Source: Minisyncoccota bacterium
Lineage (GTDB): Bacteria > Patescibacteriota > Minisyncoccia > Phycocordibacterales > UBA9973
Assembly (NCBI GenBank): GCA_030157745.1
Contig: JAOAUE010000014.1
Location: 1 to 25,139, forward strand
Reading direction: 5' to 3'
Length of the DNA stretch: 25,139 nucleotides
The notes under the pieces were generated by a model, which had not been told where the DNA came from, ran no database searches, and worked only from the letters and a program-made list of their open reading frames with translations. Shown here one piece after another: positions 12,738-20,597 of this stretch (positions are counted from its first letter, which is position 1; every line of letters starts with the position of its first letter). Position numbers and translations under genes: made by a program.

Positions 12738-15725
12738 TTTTTTAAACACTTTCGCCATTTTGCAATATTCACATTCTCCAGTAGCCCCTGCCCTGAGTAT
12801 GCCGAAGGGTTTGTGGTTACATTCTCTGTTTATCCATTCCCCGCTCTTGAGTGCTTCATCATACTCTTTTATATCTCTAATCAAAAGATCAATTTGCTCC
12901 TCACTAATGTGCGTCTCATAGAGTGCATTTTTGTCTTTCGCGTCAGCTTCTACAAAGAGTAATCGTGAGTTACTGACAACACTTCCCTTTTCTGCGCCTT
13001 TTATCAAATACGAATACATAGCGAGCTGACGCATCAAGTCAGAAAGTTTACTGTCTTCAGTTATTTTCTCTATAGAGCTTGGCGACTTTACTGAACCAGT
13101 TTTGAAATCGGTTACAACAATATCTCCATTTTCTAATCTCTCAGTCAAATCTATCTTTCCGTACATCATCAAGTTTGGCAGATTTGGATCTCGGAAAGAA
13201 ACTGATCTTTCACTTACCCTGTCTTTTGCCAAGTGAGGATAGTACTCTTCTAACCAGTTTACAACAGCGTTGAACGCGTCTTTGTGAAGGCGTTTCAATT
13301 CTTTTGCGTCTGTAACGCCTTCCCTTTTCAGTTCTTTTTCTATCTTTTGTTCCAAATCTTTTGCGCTTGGTTTTTTATCAGCTTTCAAAATATATTCGAT
13401 GGTACTGTGCACAGCACTTCCGAGAGCCAGAGAAACACTTTTGACTTCAGGGAGTTTCAAGAAGTTTCTAAAATACCACTTCCATGGACAATCAAAAAAG
13501 TTGTTCAGTAACGTCACAGAGACTTTCAAATTTTCATAGTTTTCTTTTACATAGCTTTTTATATCTTCTGTGACGCCCCCTACTTCTTTAGAAGGACTTT
13601 GTACATAAATCTCTGGACCATGAGCAAGAAGCTCTTTTTCTGTTTGATCGGCATCTTTTCGTACAAAATGGACATCTGATAAATCACTTATCATACTTGC
13701 CAGTTCAAGCGCTTTGCCATCATAAGACTTGCTAGCAAAAGAGATACTACAAGACTCCTTGGCCCGAGTGATAGCCACGTAGAGCTCGCGTCTTGCTGAG
13801 GCACTATCACGCTCATTGATATGCGCTTTGATACTTTCAGGGAGAGTGAAGGATTGTCTCTTGGTACTCATCAAGGTCTCTTCGTTCATATGAGCTACCC
13901 AAACATTTTTGTATTCCAAACCTTTTGATCGGTGAAGGGTCATAACTGATATACCAGAGCTTGCTCCAAAGCTCGCAAGCTCGACACTTTGCCCGTACTC
14001 TTCAAGCCTCAAAAGGTATTTGATAAATGAAGAAAATGATTCTCCTATATGCTTTTCTTCCCACAAAATTGTGGCGTGCAAAAACGATCTCACGACTTCG
14101 GTGTTAGCAAGGATTTCTTCATGAGTTTTGGCGGATTTGATAAGAAGCTCAGTACCGATAGTACTAACTATCTCTGAGATCCTAGAGTGACTCAAAAGCT
14201 CTACCCACGAGAGGAGCTTTTTGCCCCAGAGAGATATATCACTTTCTCCTTCAAAGAGGGTGTTTTTGCTTCCATATAAAACAAGAGTATCTAGATCCAA
14301 AGTTCCACCTTTGTTTTGGTGAAGCAGTTGATGAGCAGAAAAAGGGCTGACGCCAGAGTATTTATCAAGTAAACTCTCTGCGAGCAAAACATTATCAAAC
14401 GGACTTTCTATTATCCGTAAAACTCTGAGCAAACTCTGCGCGCCAGAAACATCAAAAAGAGAGCTTCCAAGTGGTGCTGAAACTGGCAAATTCATACTTT
14501 TTAAAATACTAATAGCGCTTCGAACATGACGATTTTTTGGCACAAGAAGAGCGCAATCTTCTGGTTTGGCACCAAGGTCCATCTGCTTCTTAAAGAACAT
14601 TCCGGCACCGATTATTTCATCTCTTTCATATATGTATTCAAGCAAAGAAACTTTTTCTTCTCCGGAGATGTTACTGTTTAACTTTTCTTTAGTTACGGAG
14701 CTTTGGAGTAGTTCATCAGCCAGAGAGAGGATATTTGAAGTCGAGCGGTAGTTCTCTGAAAGAGTTATGAGTTGTGCTTTTCCAAAAGCAGTAGCAAAGT
14801 CTTCAAAATATGAAAGTGAAGCACCAGAGAAACCATAGATAAGCTGTCTGTCATCCCCTACAACAAAGATGTTTGGTCTTTCTGTTTCTTGCCACAGCGC
14901 TCTCAGAAAAGCATTTTGCACACCACTAGAGTCTTGGTGCTCATCTATCAAGATGTATTGATACGTTTCTCTAATATCTCCCCTAGCGCTTTCAGAGACC
15001 TCGACTATCTTTACCGCATACTCGAGGACATCGTCATAATCCATGAGTGAGCGCTCTTTTTTTAAGTCTTCATAAATACGGTAAAATTCTACAACTTCTT
15101 TGGTTCTCTCTAGGCTTTCAATCTTTTTTTCTATTTCTTTTTTGATTTGGCCTTTGGTTTCTCCGCGAGTAGAAATACTCTCTGGATCTTGCTTAAAAAA
15201 AGAAATCTCCTTGTCCACCTCTTCGAGAAACTTCTCTGGTGAGAGTCTCTCTCTTTTAAGGATAGAGATCAAAGACTTTAGATCAGAAAAATATTGTGAT
15301 GGGTTGGTGCGTGGTCTGATATATCCCCATTCGTATTCATGCAAAATCTCATCGACCAAAAGTATGTTTTCACTATCTTCTAAAGTCTTTGGTGCACTAT
15401 CAAAACCTATAGAAGAATAATACTTATCTACTATATCTCCAGCAAATGAGTGAAATGTACTGATGTGCACTTCTCTTGCTGTGCTTCCGATATAAGACTC
15501 AAGTCTCGCGCGCATAGCCGAAACCCCACTTCTAGTAAAAGTAAGACAAAGTACGCTATCTGCCCCAACGTCTGTTTTTTGTAAAATATTGGCAATACGA
15601 AGTGCCAAGACCTGAGTCTTGCCAGTACCAGGACCAGCCACTACCATAACAGGGCCTTCTATAGCCTCTACGGCTCTTTTTTGACCTACATTTAAGGATT
15701 TTATGGCCTGCTCAAAGTCTTTCAT
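12735..15725 (-). CDS. UvrD/Rep-type helicase with C-terminal RecB-family nuclease and likely Fe-S cluster
   Basis: A 996-aa protein combining a superfamily 1A helicase with a PD-(D/E)XK nuclease, as in AddA/AddB and AdnA/AdnB, which resect double-strand breaks. Helicase motifs: Walker A AGPGTGKT (30-37), motif II IDEHQD, GDDRQLIYGFSGA (motif III), SENYRS (motif IV), SVMTLHRSKGLEYKNVW (motif V) and LYVAITRAKESC (motif VI). The nuclease part (from about 740) shows LGSAVHSTIEY, GKIDLTERLENGDIVVTDFKTG and QLAMYSYLI, matching the GxxD...DFKT active site. Cys in FFDCPWKWYF and three in RECN...GECEYC are spaced like the Fe-S cluster ligands of AddB. A 19-bp repeat encodes residues PFGILRAG inside that Cys loop. 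TGTTAAAAT ends 6 nt before the ATG, so the mRNA is probably leaderless. No AddB partner is nearby. Confidence 0.9.
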   Translation of the reverse strand: MKDFEQAIKSLNVGQKRAVEAIEGPVMVVAGPGTGKTQVLALRIANILQKTDVGADSVLCLTFTRSGVSAMRARLESYIGSTAREVHISTFHSFAGDIVDKYYSSIGFDSAPKTLEDSENILLVDEILHEYEWGYIRPRTNPSQYFSDLKSLISILKRERLSPEKFLEEVDKEISFFKQDPESISTRGETKGQIKKEIEKKIESLERTKEVVEFYRIYEDLKKERSLMDYDDVLEYAVKIVEVSESARGDIRETYQYILIDEHQDSSGVQNAFLRALWQETERPNIFVVGDDRQLIYGFSGASLSYFEDFATAFGKAQLITLSENYRSTSNILSLADELLQSSVTKEKLNSNISGEEKVSLLEYIYERDEIIGAGMFFKKQMDLGAKPEDCALLVPKNRHVRSAISILKSMNLPVSAPLGSSLFDVSGAQSLLRVLRIIESPFDNVLLAESLLDKYSGVSPFSAHQLLHQNKGGTLDLDTLVLYGSKNTLFEGESDISLWGKKLLSWVELLSHSRISEIVSTIGTELLIKSAKTHEEILANTEVVRSFLHATILWEEKHIGESFSSFIKYLLRLEEYGQSVELASFGASSGISVMTLHRSKGLEYKNVWVAHMNEETLMSTKRQSFTLPESIKAHINERDSASARRELYVAITRAKESCSISFASKSYDGKALELASMISDLSDVHFVRKDADQTEKELLAHGPEIYVQSPSKEVGGVTEDIKSYVKENYENLKVSVTLLNNFFDCPWKWYFRNFLKLPEVKSVSLALGSAVHSTIEYILKADKKPSAKDLEQKIEKELKREGVTDAKELKRLHKDAFNAVVNWLEEYYPHLAKDRVSERSVSFRDPNLPNLMMYGKIDLTERLENGDIVVTDFKTGSVKSPSSIEKITEDSKLSDLMRQLAMYSYLIKGAEKGSVVSNSRLLFVEADAKDKNALYETHISEEQIDLLIRDIKEYDEALKSGEWINRECNHKPFGILRAGATGECEYCKMAKVFKK
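12791..12809. repeat. 19-bp CCCTTCG-N5-CTCAGGG repeat inside the helicase gene
   Basis: On the reverse strand the sequence is CCCTTCGGCATACTCAGGG, with the same 7+5+7 design as the copy in smc (2945-2963). It is in frame and encodes part of KPFGILRAG between the first and second cysteines of the C-terminal Cys cluster. Confidence 0.7.
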
Positions 15726-15731
15726 AGACTC

Positions 15732-15740
15732 ATTTTAACA
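15732..15740 (-). promoter_or_regulatory. Extended -10 promoter of the helicase-nuclease gene
   Basis: TGTTAAAAT on the reverse strand ends 6 nt before the ATG at 15725. It begins 7 nt after the 3' end of tRNA-Ser, so promoter and tRNA are almost contiguous. Confidence 0.65.
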
Positions 15741-15746
15741 TACAAG

Positions 15747-15833
15747 CAGAGGGTAGGAGATTCGAACTCCTGAACGAGTTGCCCCGTTGCCACCTTTCCA
15801 AGGTGGTGCACTAGACCGCTATGCGAACCCTCT
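15747..15833 (-). tRNA. tRNA-Ser, anticodon GGA
   Basis: An 87-nt tRNA with acceptor stem AGAGGGT/ACCCTCT, discriminator G, D-arm with TAGCGGTCTAG, anticodon stem CCACC/GGTGG, anticodon GGA at 15797-15799, a long variable arm and the TTCGAAT T-loop. The long variable arm is typical of serine tRNAs. CCA is not encoded (CTTG follows). Confidence 0.97.
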
Positions 15834-15851
15834 AAAAAAGCCCCGAAGGGC
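15834..15851 (-). terminator. Terminator abutting the 5' end of tRNA-Ser
   Basis: GCCC-TTCG-GGGC (15840-15851) is followed by six T (15834-15839), and the next base is the first base of the tRNA. It ends transcription arriving from the htpX side, yet tRNA-Ser has no visible promoter of its own after it. Confidence 0.75.
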
Positions 15852-15935
15852 AAGTTTGATTACCGAGAAAAAGGACGGTATCCACTAATCGTGTTTCTTG
15901 TTTCTAACCAATACATATGTACTAAATTTAAAATT
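15834..15935 (-). ncRNA. Possible short transcript or tRNA leader
   Basis: Just past the htpX stop, TTGAAA (15964-15969), a 16-nt spacer and TAAAAT (15942-15947) form a promoter with a start near 15935. The transcript would run about 100 nt to the terminator at 15834-15851 and contains a hairpin GATACCG/CGGTAATC. It could be a small RNA or simply the promoter and leader of tRNA-Ser, with the hairpin only partly terminating. The stretch 15852-15970 holds nothing else I can identify. Confidence 0.35.
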
Positions 15936-15970
15936 TAATGCATTTTATATTAGAAATGGTTTTTTTCAAA

Positions 15971-16855
15971 CTATTTAATATTTGTTAATGCTTTTATGCG
16001 ATCCTCTACTGGTGGATGAGTCATGAAAAGCTTGTGAAGACCATTTAGCGCTCCACCAAAAGGATTAGAGATATATAAATGCGCTGTAGCATCACTAGCA
16101 TTTTGCATTGGTATACCAGAGCTGTGTATCTTGCGAAGAGCTGAAGCCAGACCTTCTGGATAACGAGTTAGAAGAGCGCCTGAAGCGTCCGCCAAAAATT
16201 CTCTTTTACGTGAAATTGCTAGCTGAATAAGTTGAGCAATAATCGGTGAAAGAACAAGGAGCACAATACCTGCTATAGCTAAAACATTACTTCCTTTTCT
16301 ATCACTATCCCCTCCTTTCCACATCATACTTCTGAGAAACATATTTGATAGGAGAGAAATAAAACCAACAAGTACAACTACCATACTTTGTAGCAAAATA
16401 TCTCTGTTGCCTATATGCGCTAGTTCGTGGGCTATCACACCTTCAAGCTCATTCCTATCTAGAATTTGTAAAAGACCTGTTGTGACAGCTACTGCTGAGT
16501 GCTCTTTGTTTCTACCTGTCGCAAAAGCATTTGGTGACATATCTGGAATAATATATACACGAGGCTTTGGGAGACCTGCAGTTATAGAGAGGTTTTCTAC
16601 TATTCTATGAAGCTCTAAAAACTCTTTCTCATCTGCTGGGACAGCTCTAGCACTTGCGAGCGCTATCTTGTCAGAGAACCAAAAACTAGCGATATTCATA
16701 ACCAAAGAAAAAACAAAAGCAAAAACCAAAATACTAGGATTGTTGTAGTAAACAGATAGAAAATACCCTAGCCCTAAAACAATAGACAAAAACACTCCGA
16801 CAAGTAGCCAGGTTTTTCTAATATTTTTTGATTGTTGAGTATAGAGAGTCGCCAT
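15971..16855 (-). CDS. htpX: HtpX-type membrane zinc metalloprotease (M48)
   Basis: HtpX is an inner-membrane protease that degrades damaged membrane proteins. The zinc motif HELAH is at 143-147, and the third ligand lies in REFLADASG (E219). Two N-terminal hydrophobic helices (about 15-33 and 41-60) and a pair after the active site (about 155-172 and 190-213) match the HtpX topology. PNAFATGRNKEHSAVAVTTGLL before the catalytic site is highly conserved in the family. At 294 aa the length is normal. The ATG overlaps the last base of the upstream gene's frame, so translation is probably coupled. It is last in the operon lemA-orf89-orf181-htpX; LemA and M48 proteases are known neighbours and likely act together in the envelope. 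Confidence 0.95.
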   Translation of the reverse strand: MATLYTQQSKNIRKTWLLVGVFLSIVLGLGYFLSVYYNNPSILVFAFVFSLVMNIASFWFSDKIALASARAVPADEKEFLELHRIVENLSITAGLPKPRVYIIPDMSPNAFATGRNKEHSAVAVTTGLLQILDRNELEGVIAHELAHIGNRDILLQSMVVVLVGFISLLSNMFLRSMMWKGGDSDRKGSNVLAIAGIVLLVLSPIIAQLIQLAISRKREFLADASGALLTRYPEGLASALRKIHSSGIPMQNASDATAHLYISNPFGGALNGLHKLFMTHPPVEDRIKALTNIK

Positions 16856-17400
16856 TACTGAATAATTACAAACTGTTCATTTTCAAATTTATAAGTTTGA
16901 ATAGTGCTATACCCTACAACTTTAAAAGTATTACTATCTACAGAATATCTTGTTTTTTCAAAATTATTTGGTACTTGATAACTCCCTCCATAGTCATCTG
17001 AAGGACCTTGGTAAACTTTACCAGTATTTTTATCTACGACCCCATAAGCTACACAACCAGAGCCACAGCCATAGCTCGCTACTACATAATGGCCATTGAA
17101 ATCAGCAGGTTTTTGTAGGGCAGTTGCAAATACAGATTTATAATTTCTGGCATATGAAGTTGATAGATCGAGAGTAACAGCATTATTATAAGAGCTTGAG
17201 GTGTCTTTTTCATAAGCAGTACTACCAAAAGGCACTTGGTAGCTGTCATTTAAACCAAGATTTTGCTTATAATAATCTTGATTCTTATACATCTGCTTGA
17301 GTGCAAAAACCATCAAAACAATAAGCACTATCAACAGTACACTATTTAACTTTGACCGGAAAAACCAATATTTTTTTGTTTGCTGTTGTTCGTTTTCCAT
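16855..17400 (-). CDS. Membrane-anchored extracytoplasmic protein with CGSGC motif, 181 aa
   Basis: Unnamed. A basic N-terminus (KKYWFFRSK) precedes one hydrophobic helix (about 18-35, NSVLLIVLIVLMVFAL), leaving about 145 residues outside. The segment DFNGHYVVASYGCGSGCVAYGVVDKNTGKVY resembles, in my memory, a secreted family with a Gly-His-Tyr strand, a CGxGC pair and a VD-TGxVY strand found in Gram-negative bacteria; its function is not known to me. The two cysteines could form a disulfide or bind metal. It starts 4 nt after orf89 and ends overlapping htpX, placing it in the LemA-HtpX operon, so it may be a substrate, chaperone or regulator of the protease. The tail (TIQTYKFENEQFVIIQ) looks like terminal beta strands. 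Confidence 0.75.
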   Translation of the reverse strand: MENEQQQTKKYWFFRSKLNSVLLIVLIVLMVFALKQMYKNQDYYKQNLGLNDSYQVPFGSTAYEKDTSSSYNNAVTLDLSTSYARNYKSVFATALQKPADFNGHYVVASYGCGSGCVAYGVVDKNTGKVYQGPSDDYGGSYQVPNNFEKTRYSVDSNTFKVVGYSTIQTYKFENEQFVIIQ

Positions 17401-17404
17401 AAAA

Positions 17405-17674
17405 CTAACTCAGTGATTTATTTATCTTATTAAAAAATTTATTTATTTCATCAGTGTTTGTACCGATATCTTCTTTGGATGATTCCTTCCCCTGCATACT
17501 ATTTAATACACCAAGCAATTTCGTAAGCTCAACATAATTATCACGAAATTCAAACTGCTCCAGAGGTGTCTTCTGTTCTGATGCACGAAGAAGATCAAGC
17601 AATCTTTTTGCTTCAGTTTGTCGTTCTAAGAGAATCTGCTCGTATGTTTGTGAGTCTTGTTCGTATCCAGACAT
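17405..17674 (-). CDS. Small acidic helical protein, 89 aa
   Basis: Unrecognised. It is hydrophilic, with predicted helices (YEQILLERQTEAKRLLDLLRA and NYVELTKLLGVLNSMQ), no membrane segment and no cysteine, so it is likely cytoplasmic. The ATG lies 5 nt after the lemA stop codon, and the next gene begins 4 nt after its own stop, so it is an integral member of the lemA-orf89-orf181-htpX operon. No ribosome binding site is visible, and translation is probably by coupling. It may be an adaptor linking cytoplasmic LemA or HtpX regions, but that is a guess from position only. Confidence 0.65.
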   Translation of the reverse strand: MSGYEQDSQTYEQILLERQTEAKRLLDLLRASEQKTPLEQFEFRDNYVELTKLLGVLNSMQGKESSKEDIGTNTDEINKFFNKINKSLS

Positions 17675-17679
17675 ATAAT

Positions 17680-18228
17680 TTAAAACTTAACTTCTACTGG
17701 TTGTTGGGCAACATCGTTATCAGGAAGATCAAAGAATTCTGCATCTTTGAAACCAAACATCTTTGCCACAATATTTGAAGGTACAGATTGTACGCGAGTG
17801 TTGAAATCCTTCACTGTTCCATTGTAAAAACGTCGTGCTGCTTGGATCTTGTTTTCTGTATCAGAGAGCTCTCTTTGAAGTTCTACGAAGTTAGCGTTGG
17901 CCTTGAGGTCTGGATAAGCTTCGGCGATGCCAAAGAGTCCTGTAACTGCTTTACCAAGATTTACCTCAGCACTAGCATGATCTGCCAAAGAACTAGCCTG
18001 CATAGCACGAGAGCGAGCTTCTGTTACTTTTTCAAAAGCACTAGATTCGTGTGTGGCATAACCCTTTACTGTGTTAACTAAATTTGGGATAAGATCATAA
18101 CGGCGCTTGAGTTGGACTTCTATGTCTGCCCAAGCTTCAGTGTATTGGTTTTTTCCTCTTATAAAACCGTTGTAAGAAAGTACAAACCACCCTACAACGA
18201 CAATTGCGATAATTAATATAATAGTCAT
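17680..18228 (-). CDS. lemA: LemA family membrane protein
   Basis: LemA proteins have one N-terminal membrane helix and a four-helix extracytoplasmic or cytoplasmic bundle; their role is poorly known but they often lie beside M48 proteases. Here the helix is residues 3-20 (IILIIAIVVVGWFVLSYN), followed by the family blocks YNGFIRGKNQYTEAWADIEVQLKRRYDLIPNLVNTVKGYATHE, AYPDLKANANFVELQRELSDTENKIQAARRFYNGTVKDFN and FPSNIVAKMFGFK-like ending. At 182 aa the length is normal. TATAAT ends 6 nt before the ATG and TTGTAC lies 16 nt further upstream, so it heads a four-gene operon with a leaderless start. Confidence 0.93.
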   Translation of the reverse strand: MTIILIIAIVVVGWFVLSYNGFIRGKNQYTEAWADIEVQLKRRYDLIPNLVNTVKGYATHESSAFEKVTEARSRAMQASSLADHASAEVNLGKAVTGLFGIAEAYPDLKANANFVELQRELSDTENKIQAARRFYNGTVKDFNTRVQSVPSNIVAKMFGFKDAEFFDLPDNDVAQQPVEVKF

Positions 18229-18234
18229 AAAAGC

Positions 18235-18262
18235 ATTATATTCTTTTTTGGTAAGAGTACAA
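18235..18262 (-). promoter_or_regulatory. Promoter of the lemA-htpX operon, leaderless type
   Basis: The reverse strand has TTGTAC (18257-18262), a 16-nt spacer and TATAAT (18235-18240), which ends 6 nt before the lemA ATG at 18228. It lies between the secF terminator and lemA. Confidence 0.75.
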
Positions 18263-18278
18263 GAGTATCTAAGTAAAC

Positions 18279-18306
18279 AAAAAACCCTTCAAAAGAAGGG
18301 CTTTTT
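18279..18306 (-). terminator. Terminator after secF
   Basis: GCCCTTC/GAAGGGT-type stem (18285-18290 with 18295-18300) with a four-base loop, flanked by A/T runs on both sides; on the reverse strand six T follow. It begins at the secF stop codon. Confidence 0.8.
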
Positions 18307-18307
18307 G

Positions 18308-19204
18308 TTATTTGTTTTTCTTTTGTAGCGACTCTATAACCACTAGAAGCGGACTTGCCAAAAAGATAGATGAATATGTCCCAAAGAACATTCCGATAGC
18401 TAAAACTATAGAGAACAGTCTTGTACTCTCTGGACCAAAAAATACCAAAGAGAGAACCATGAGAAGCACCACCAAAGAAGTGTTTATAGATCGTCCAAAT
18501 GTTTGAGAGAGGCTTTGCCCAACAAGATCAGAGAAGTTGGCGTTTCTATTTGCAGTGATATTTTCACGTATTCGATCAAAGACAACAATAGTATCCATGA
18601 CAGAGAGCCCAAGAGTTGTAAGAAGAGCAACTATAAAGAGAGTATCTACCTCCACCCCCAAGAAGTGACCTAGTACAGCAAATACTCCAGTTGGGATAAT
18701 TATATCGTGAATAAGAGCAATGATAACTACAAAACCGTATTTCCAAGAAGAAACAGGGTATGAAACTTTCCTGAAAACATAAGCAACAAACAAAATAATA
18801 GCTAACAAAACTAAAATAATAGAAGCGATGGCTTTTTTCTTGAGCTCACTTCCAACCGATGGACCTATAGTAGTAAAGCTCTTTTGCTCTACTTGATACT
18901 TGCCGTCTAAACTAGAGAGAGAAACGATAGTTGCCCGCTCAGCTTCTGTCAGATCTCGGCTTTTTATAACTATACCCTTCTCTCCTGCTGGCTGAATACT
19001 TGCATCTCCAAAACCAGAATTTATCAAAGAATCTTTTATTTCAGTTATTTCTGGACGAGTAGTGTTATAAGAAAGCTCCAAAGAAGATCCTCCTTTGAAA
19101 TCAATACCGAGCTTAAGTCCAAAAACAATAACTGCTGCGATAGATAAGGTGACAAATAAAACTGATATACCTATAAATATTTTTTTGTATTTGATGACAA
19201 ACAT
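18308..19204 (-). CDS. secF: Protein translocase subunit SecF
   Basis: SecF pairs with SecD in the membrane and uses the proton gradient to help preproteins leave the SecYEG channel. The N-terminal helix (about 9-30) is followed by GIDFKGGSSLELSY, the conserved start of the P4 domain. Five further helices follow, with LSVMDTIVVFDRIRENI carrying the conserved Asp and Arg of the proton path and RSINTSLVVLLMVLSLVFFGPES. At 298 aa the length is normal. It starts 1 nt after the secD stop, so the pair is one transcript, and ends at a terminator. The start codon is ATG 19204 with no visible ribosome binding site. Confidence 0.95.
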   Translation of the reverse strand: MFVIKYKKIFIGISVLFVTLSIAAVIVFGLKLGIDFKGGSSLELSYNTTRPEITEIKDSLINSGFGDASIQPAGEKGIVIKSRDLTEAERATIVSLSSLDGKYQVEQKSFTTIGPSVGSELKKKAIASIILVLLAIILFVAYVFRKVSYPVSSWKYGFVVIIALIHDIIIPTGVFAVLGHFLGVEVDTLFIVALLTTLGLSVMDTIVVFDRIRENITANRNANFSDLVGQSLSQTFGRSINTSLVVLLMVLSLVFFGPESTRLFSIVLAIGMFFGTYSSIFLASPLLVVIESLQKKNK

Positions 19205-19205
19205 A

Positions 19206-20543
19206 TTATTTTATAAAACCATTACTAAATAAAAACTTTCCGACTTTACTATTTTCCATAGTAGGCAAAGCTCTTAGGAACACTCTTGTAATACCGATAG
19301 CTGAAACAAGACTGACGATAACACCTAACCCGAATGTTAGAGCAAAACCCTTGATAAGAGAAGACCCGAACCAGAACAAAATAATAGAAATAATAATACT
19401 TGCGGTGTTGGCATCTCGAATAGAAAGCCATGCTTTTGAAAATCCTTCTGAAAGAGCATCTCTTGTGCCTCTACCCTTTTTGCGCTCTTCTTTAAATCTT
19501 TCAAAGATAAGGATGTTGGCATCAACCGCCATACCTATAGAAATGATAAAACCAGCAATACCAGCAGAACTAAGAGTTACAGGGATAAGTTTGTATAGAG
19601 CAAGTGTAATAGCGATATAAATAACTAAAGCAATAGATGCAATAAGCCCTGGTAGTCTGTACCAAATAATTAAAAATAGTGCTATTGCCAAGAACCCTAT
19701 CAAAGCGGCTTTAACTCCGGCGTTTGTCGCTTGTTCACCAAGAGTTGCACCGATAGTTTCTGTTGAAATCAAAGAGATCGGAACAGGTAGAGCCCCAGAG
19801 TTAAGTCTTCCAACAAGAGCCCTACCTTCCTCTGGGGTGAAGTTGCCTGAAATTTGGGCTTGTCCACCAGATATAGCTTCTCGTACAACAGGAGCTGAGA
19901 TGACCTGACCATCTAAATAAATAGCAACTGTTTTTCCAACATTATCACGAGTGATTTGTTCAAACATCTTTGCTCCTTCATCATTAAAGTTAAGGTTCAC
20001 AATAGGCTCTCCTGTTGAAGAGTTAAATGATAGCTGTGCTGATTTTAGATATTTACCATTTAATGGTGTTGCTACAAAGTTGCCATTTGGATCAATAGTA
20101 GCATTTCCGTCTTTATCGATAGATATTTTTTGCGGTTCATCTGATTGAACTCGGAATTCGAGAAATGGTGTTTGCCCAATCATCTTGATAGCTTCACCAA
20201 TATCGGTAATACCAGGAAGCTCAATAGATAGTCTATGGTCTCCGCCAGAACCAAAAGATCCGGTTTGCTCTTGGACAATAGGCTCTCCTACTCCAAAAAG
20301 GTTGATGCGTCTTTCGATGACATCTCGAAGAGCGCTCATAGAATCATCTACCTGACTTGCGCTTAGTTTACTAACATCAGCGCTATAAAGAAGATGTGTT
20401 CCACCAGAGAGATCTAGTCCCAACCTAAAAGGGTGATTTGCTATAAATTTAGGCGCATTTGGTTGTTCTCCGCGCAAAACTGCCCAGCCTAGCCCAAGTC
20501 CGAACAATAAAACTATTAGTGCAAAAATTCGTTTTTTTATCAT
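19206..20543 (-). CDS. secD: Protein translocase subunit SecD
   Basis: SecD acts with SecF in the cytoplasmic membrane to complete Sec-dependent export. Helix 1 (about 5-23) precedes LGLDLSGGTHLLY (41-53), then the P1 region with ERRINLFGVGEPIVQEQ and the compact head. The transmembrane bundle shows SLISTETIGATLGEQA at its entry and GMAVDANILIFERFKEERKKG, the conserved DANILIFER motif of the proton pathway. At 445 aa it is shorter than the E. coli protein (about 615), as in many bacteria with a reduced first periplasmic domain. TTGATT-17-TAAAAT (20555-20583) ends 11 nt before the ATG, so the leader is only a few nucleotides. It is followed directly by secF. Confidence 0.95.
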   Translation of the reverse strand: MIKKRIFALIVLLFGLGLGWAVLRGEQPNAPKFIANHPFRLGLDLSGGTHLLYSADVSKLSASQVDDSMSALRDVIERRINLFGVGEPIVQEQTGSFGSGGDHRLSIELPGITDIGEAIKMIGQTPFLEFRVQSDEPQKISIDKDGNATIDPNGNFVATPLNGKYLKSAQLSFNSSTGEPIVNLNFNDEGAKMFEQITRDNVGKTVAIYLDGQVISAPVVREAISGGQAQISGNFTPEEGRALVGRLNSGALPVPISLISTETIGATLGEQATNAGVKAALIGFLAIALFLIIWYRLPGLIASIALVIYIAITLALYKLIPVTLSSAGIAGFIISIGMAVDANILIFERFKEERKKGRGTRDALSEGFSKAWLSIRDANTASIIISIILFWFGSSLIKGFALTFGLGVIVSLVSAIGITRVFLRALPTMENSKVGKFLFSNGFIK

Positions 20544-20554
20544 ATATAAGGGCT

Positions 20555-20583
20555 ATTTTAGCCTTTTTTGCCTTGTAAATCAA
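20555..20583 (-). promoter_or_regulatory. Promoter of secD-secF
   Basis: The reverse strand has TTGATT (20578-20583), a 17-nt spacer and TAAAAT (20555-20560). The ATG lies 11 nt further, leaving an expected leader of about 4-5 nt and no room for a Shine-Dalgarno site. Confidence 0.65.
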
Positions 20584-20597
20584 TGTTATTGACTTTT

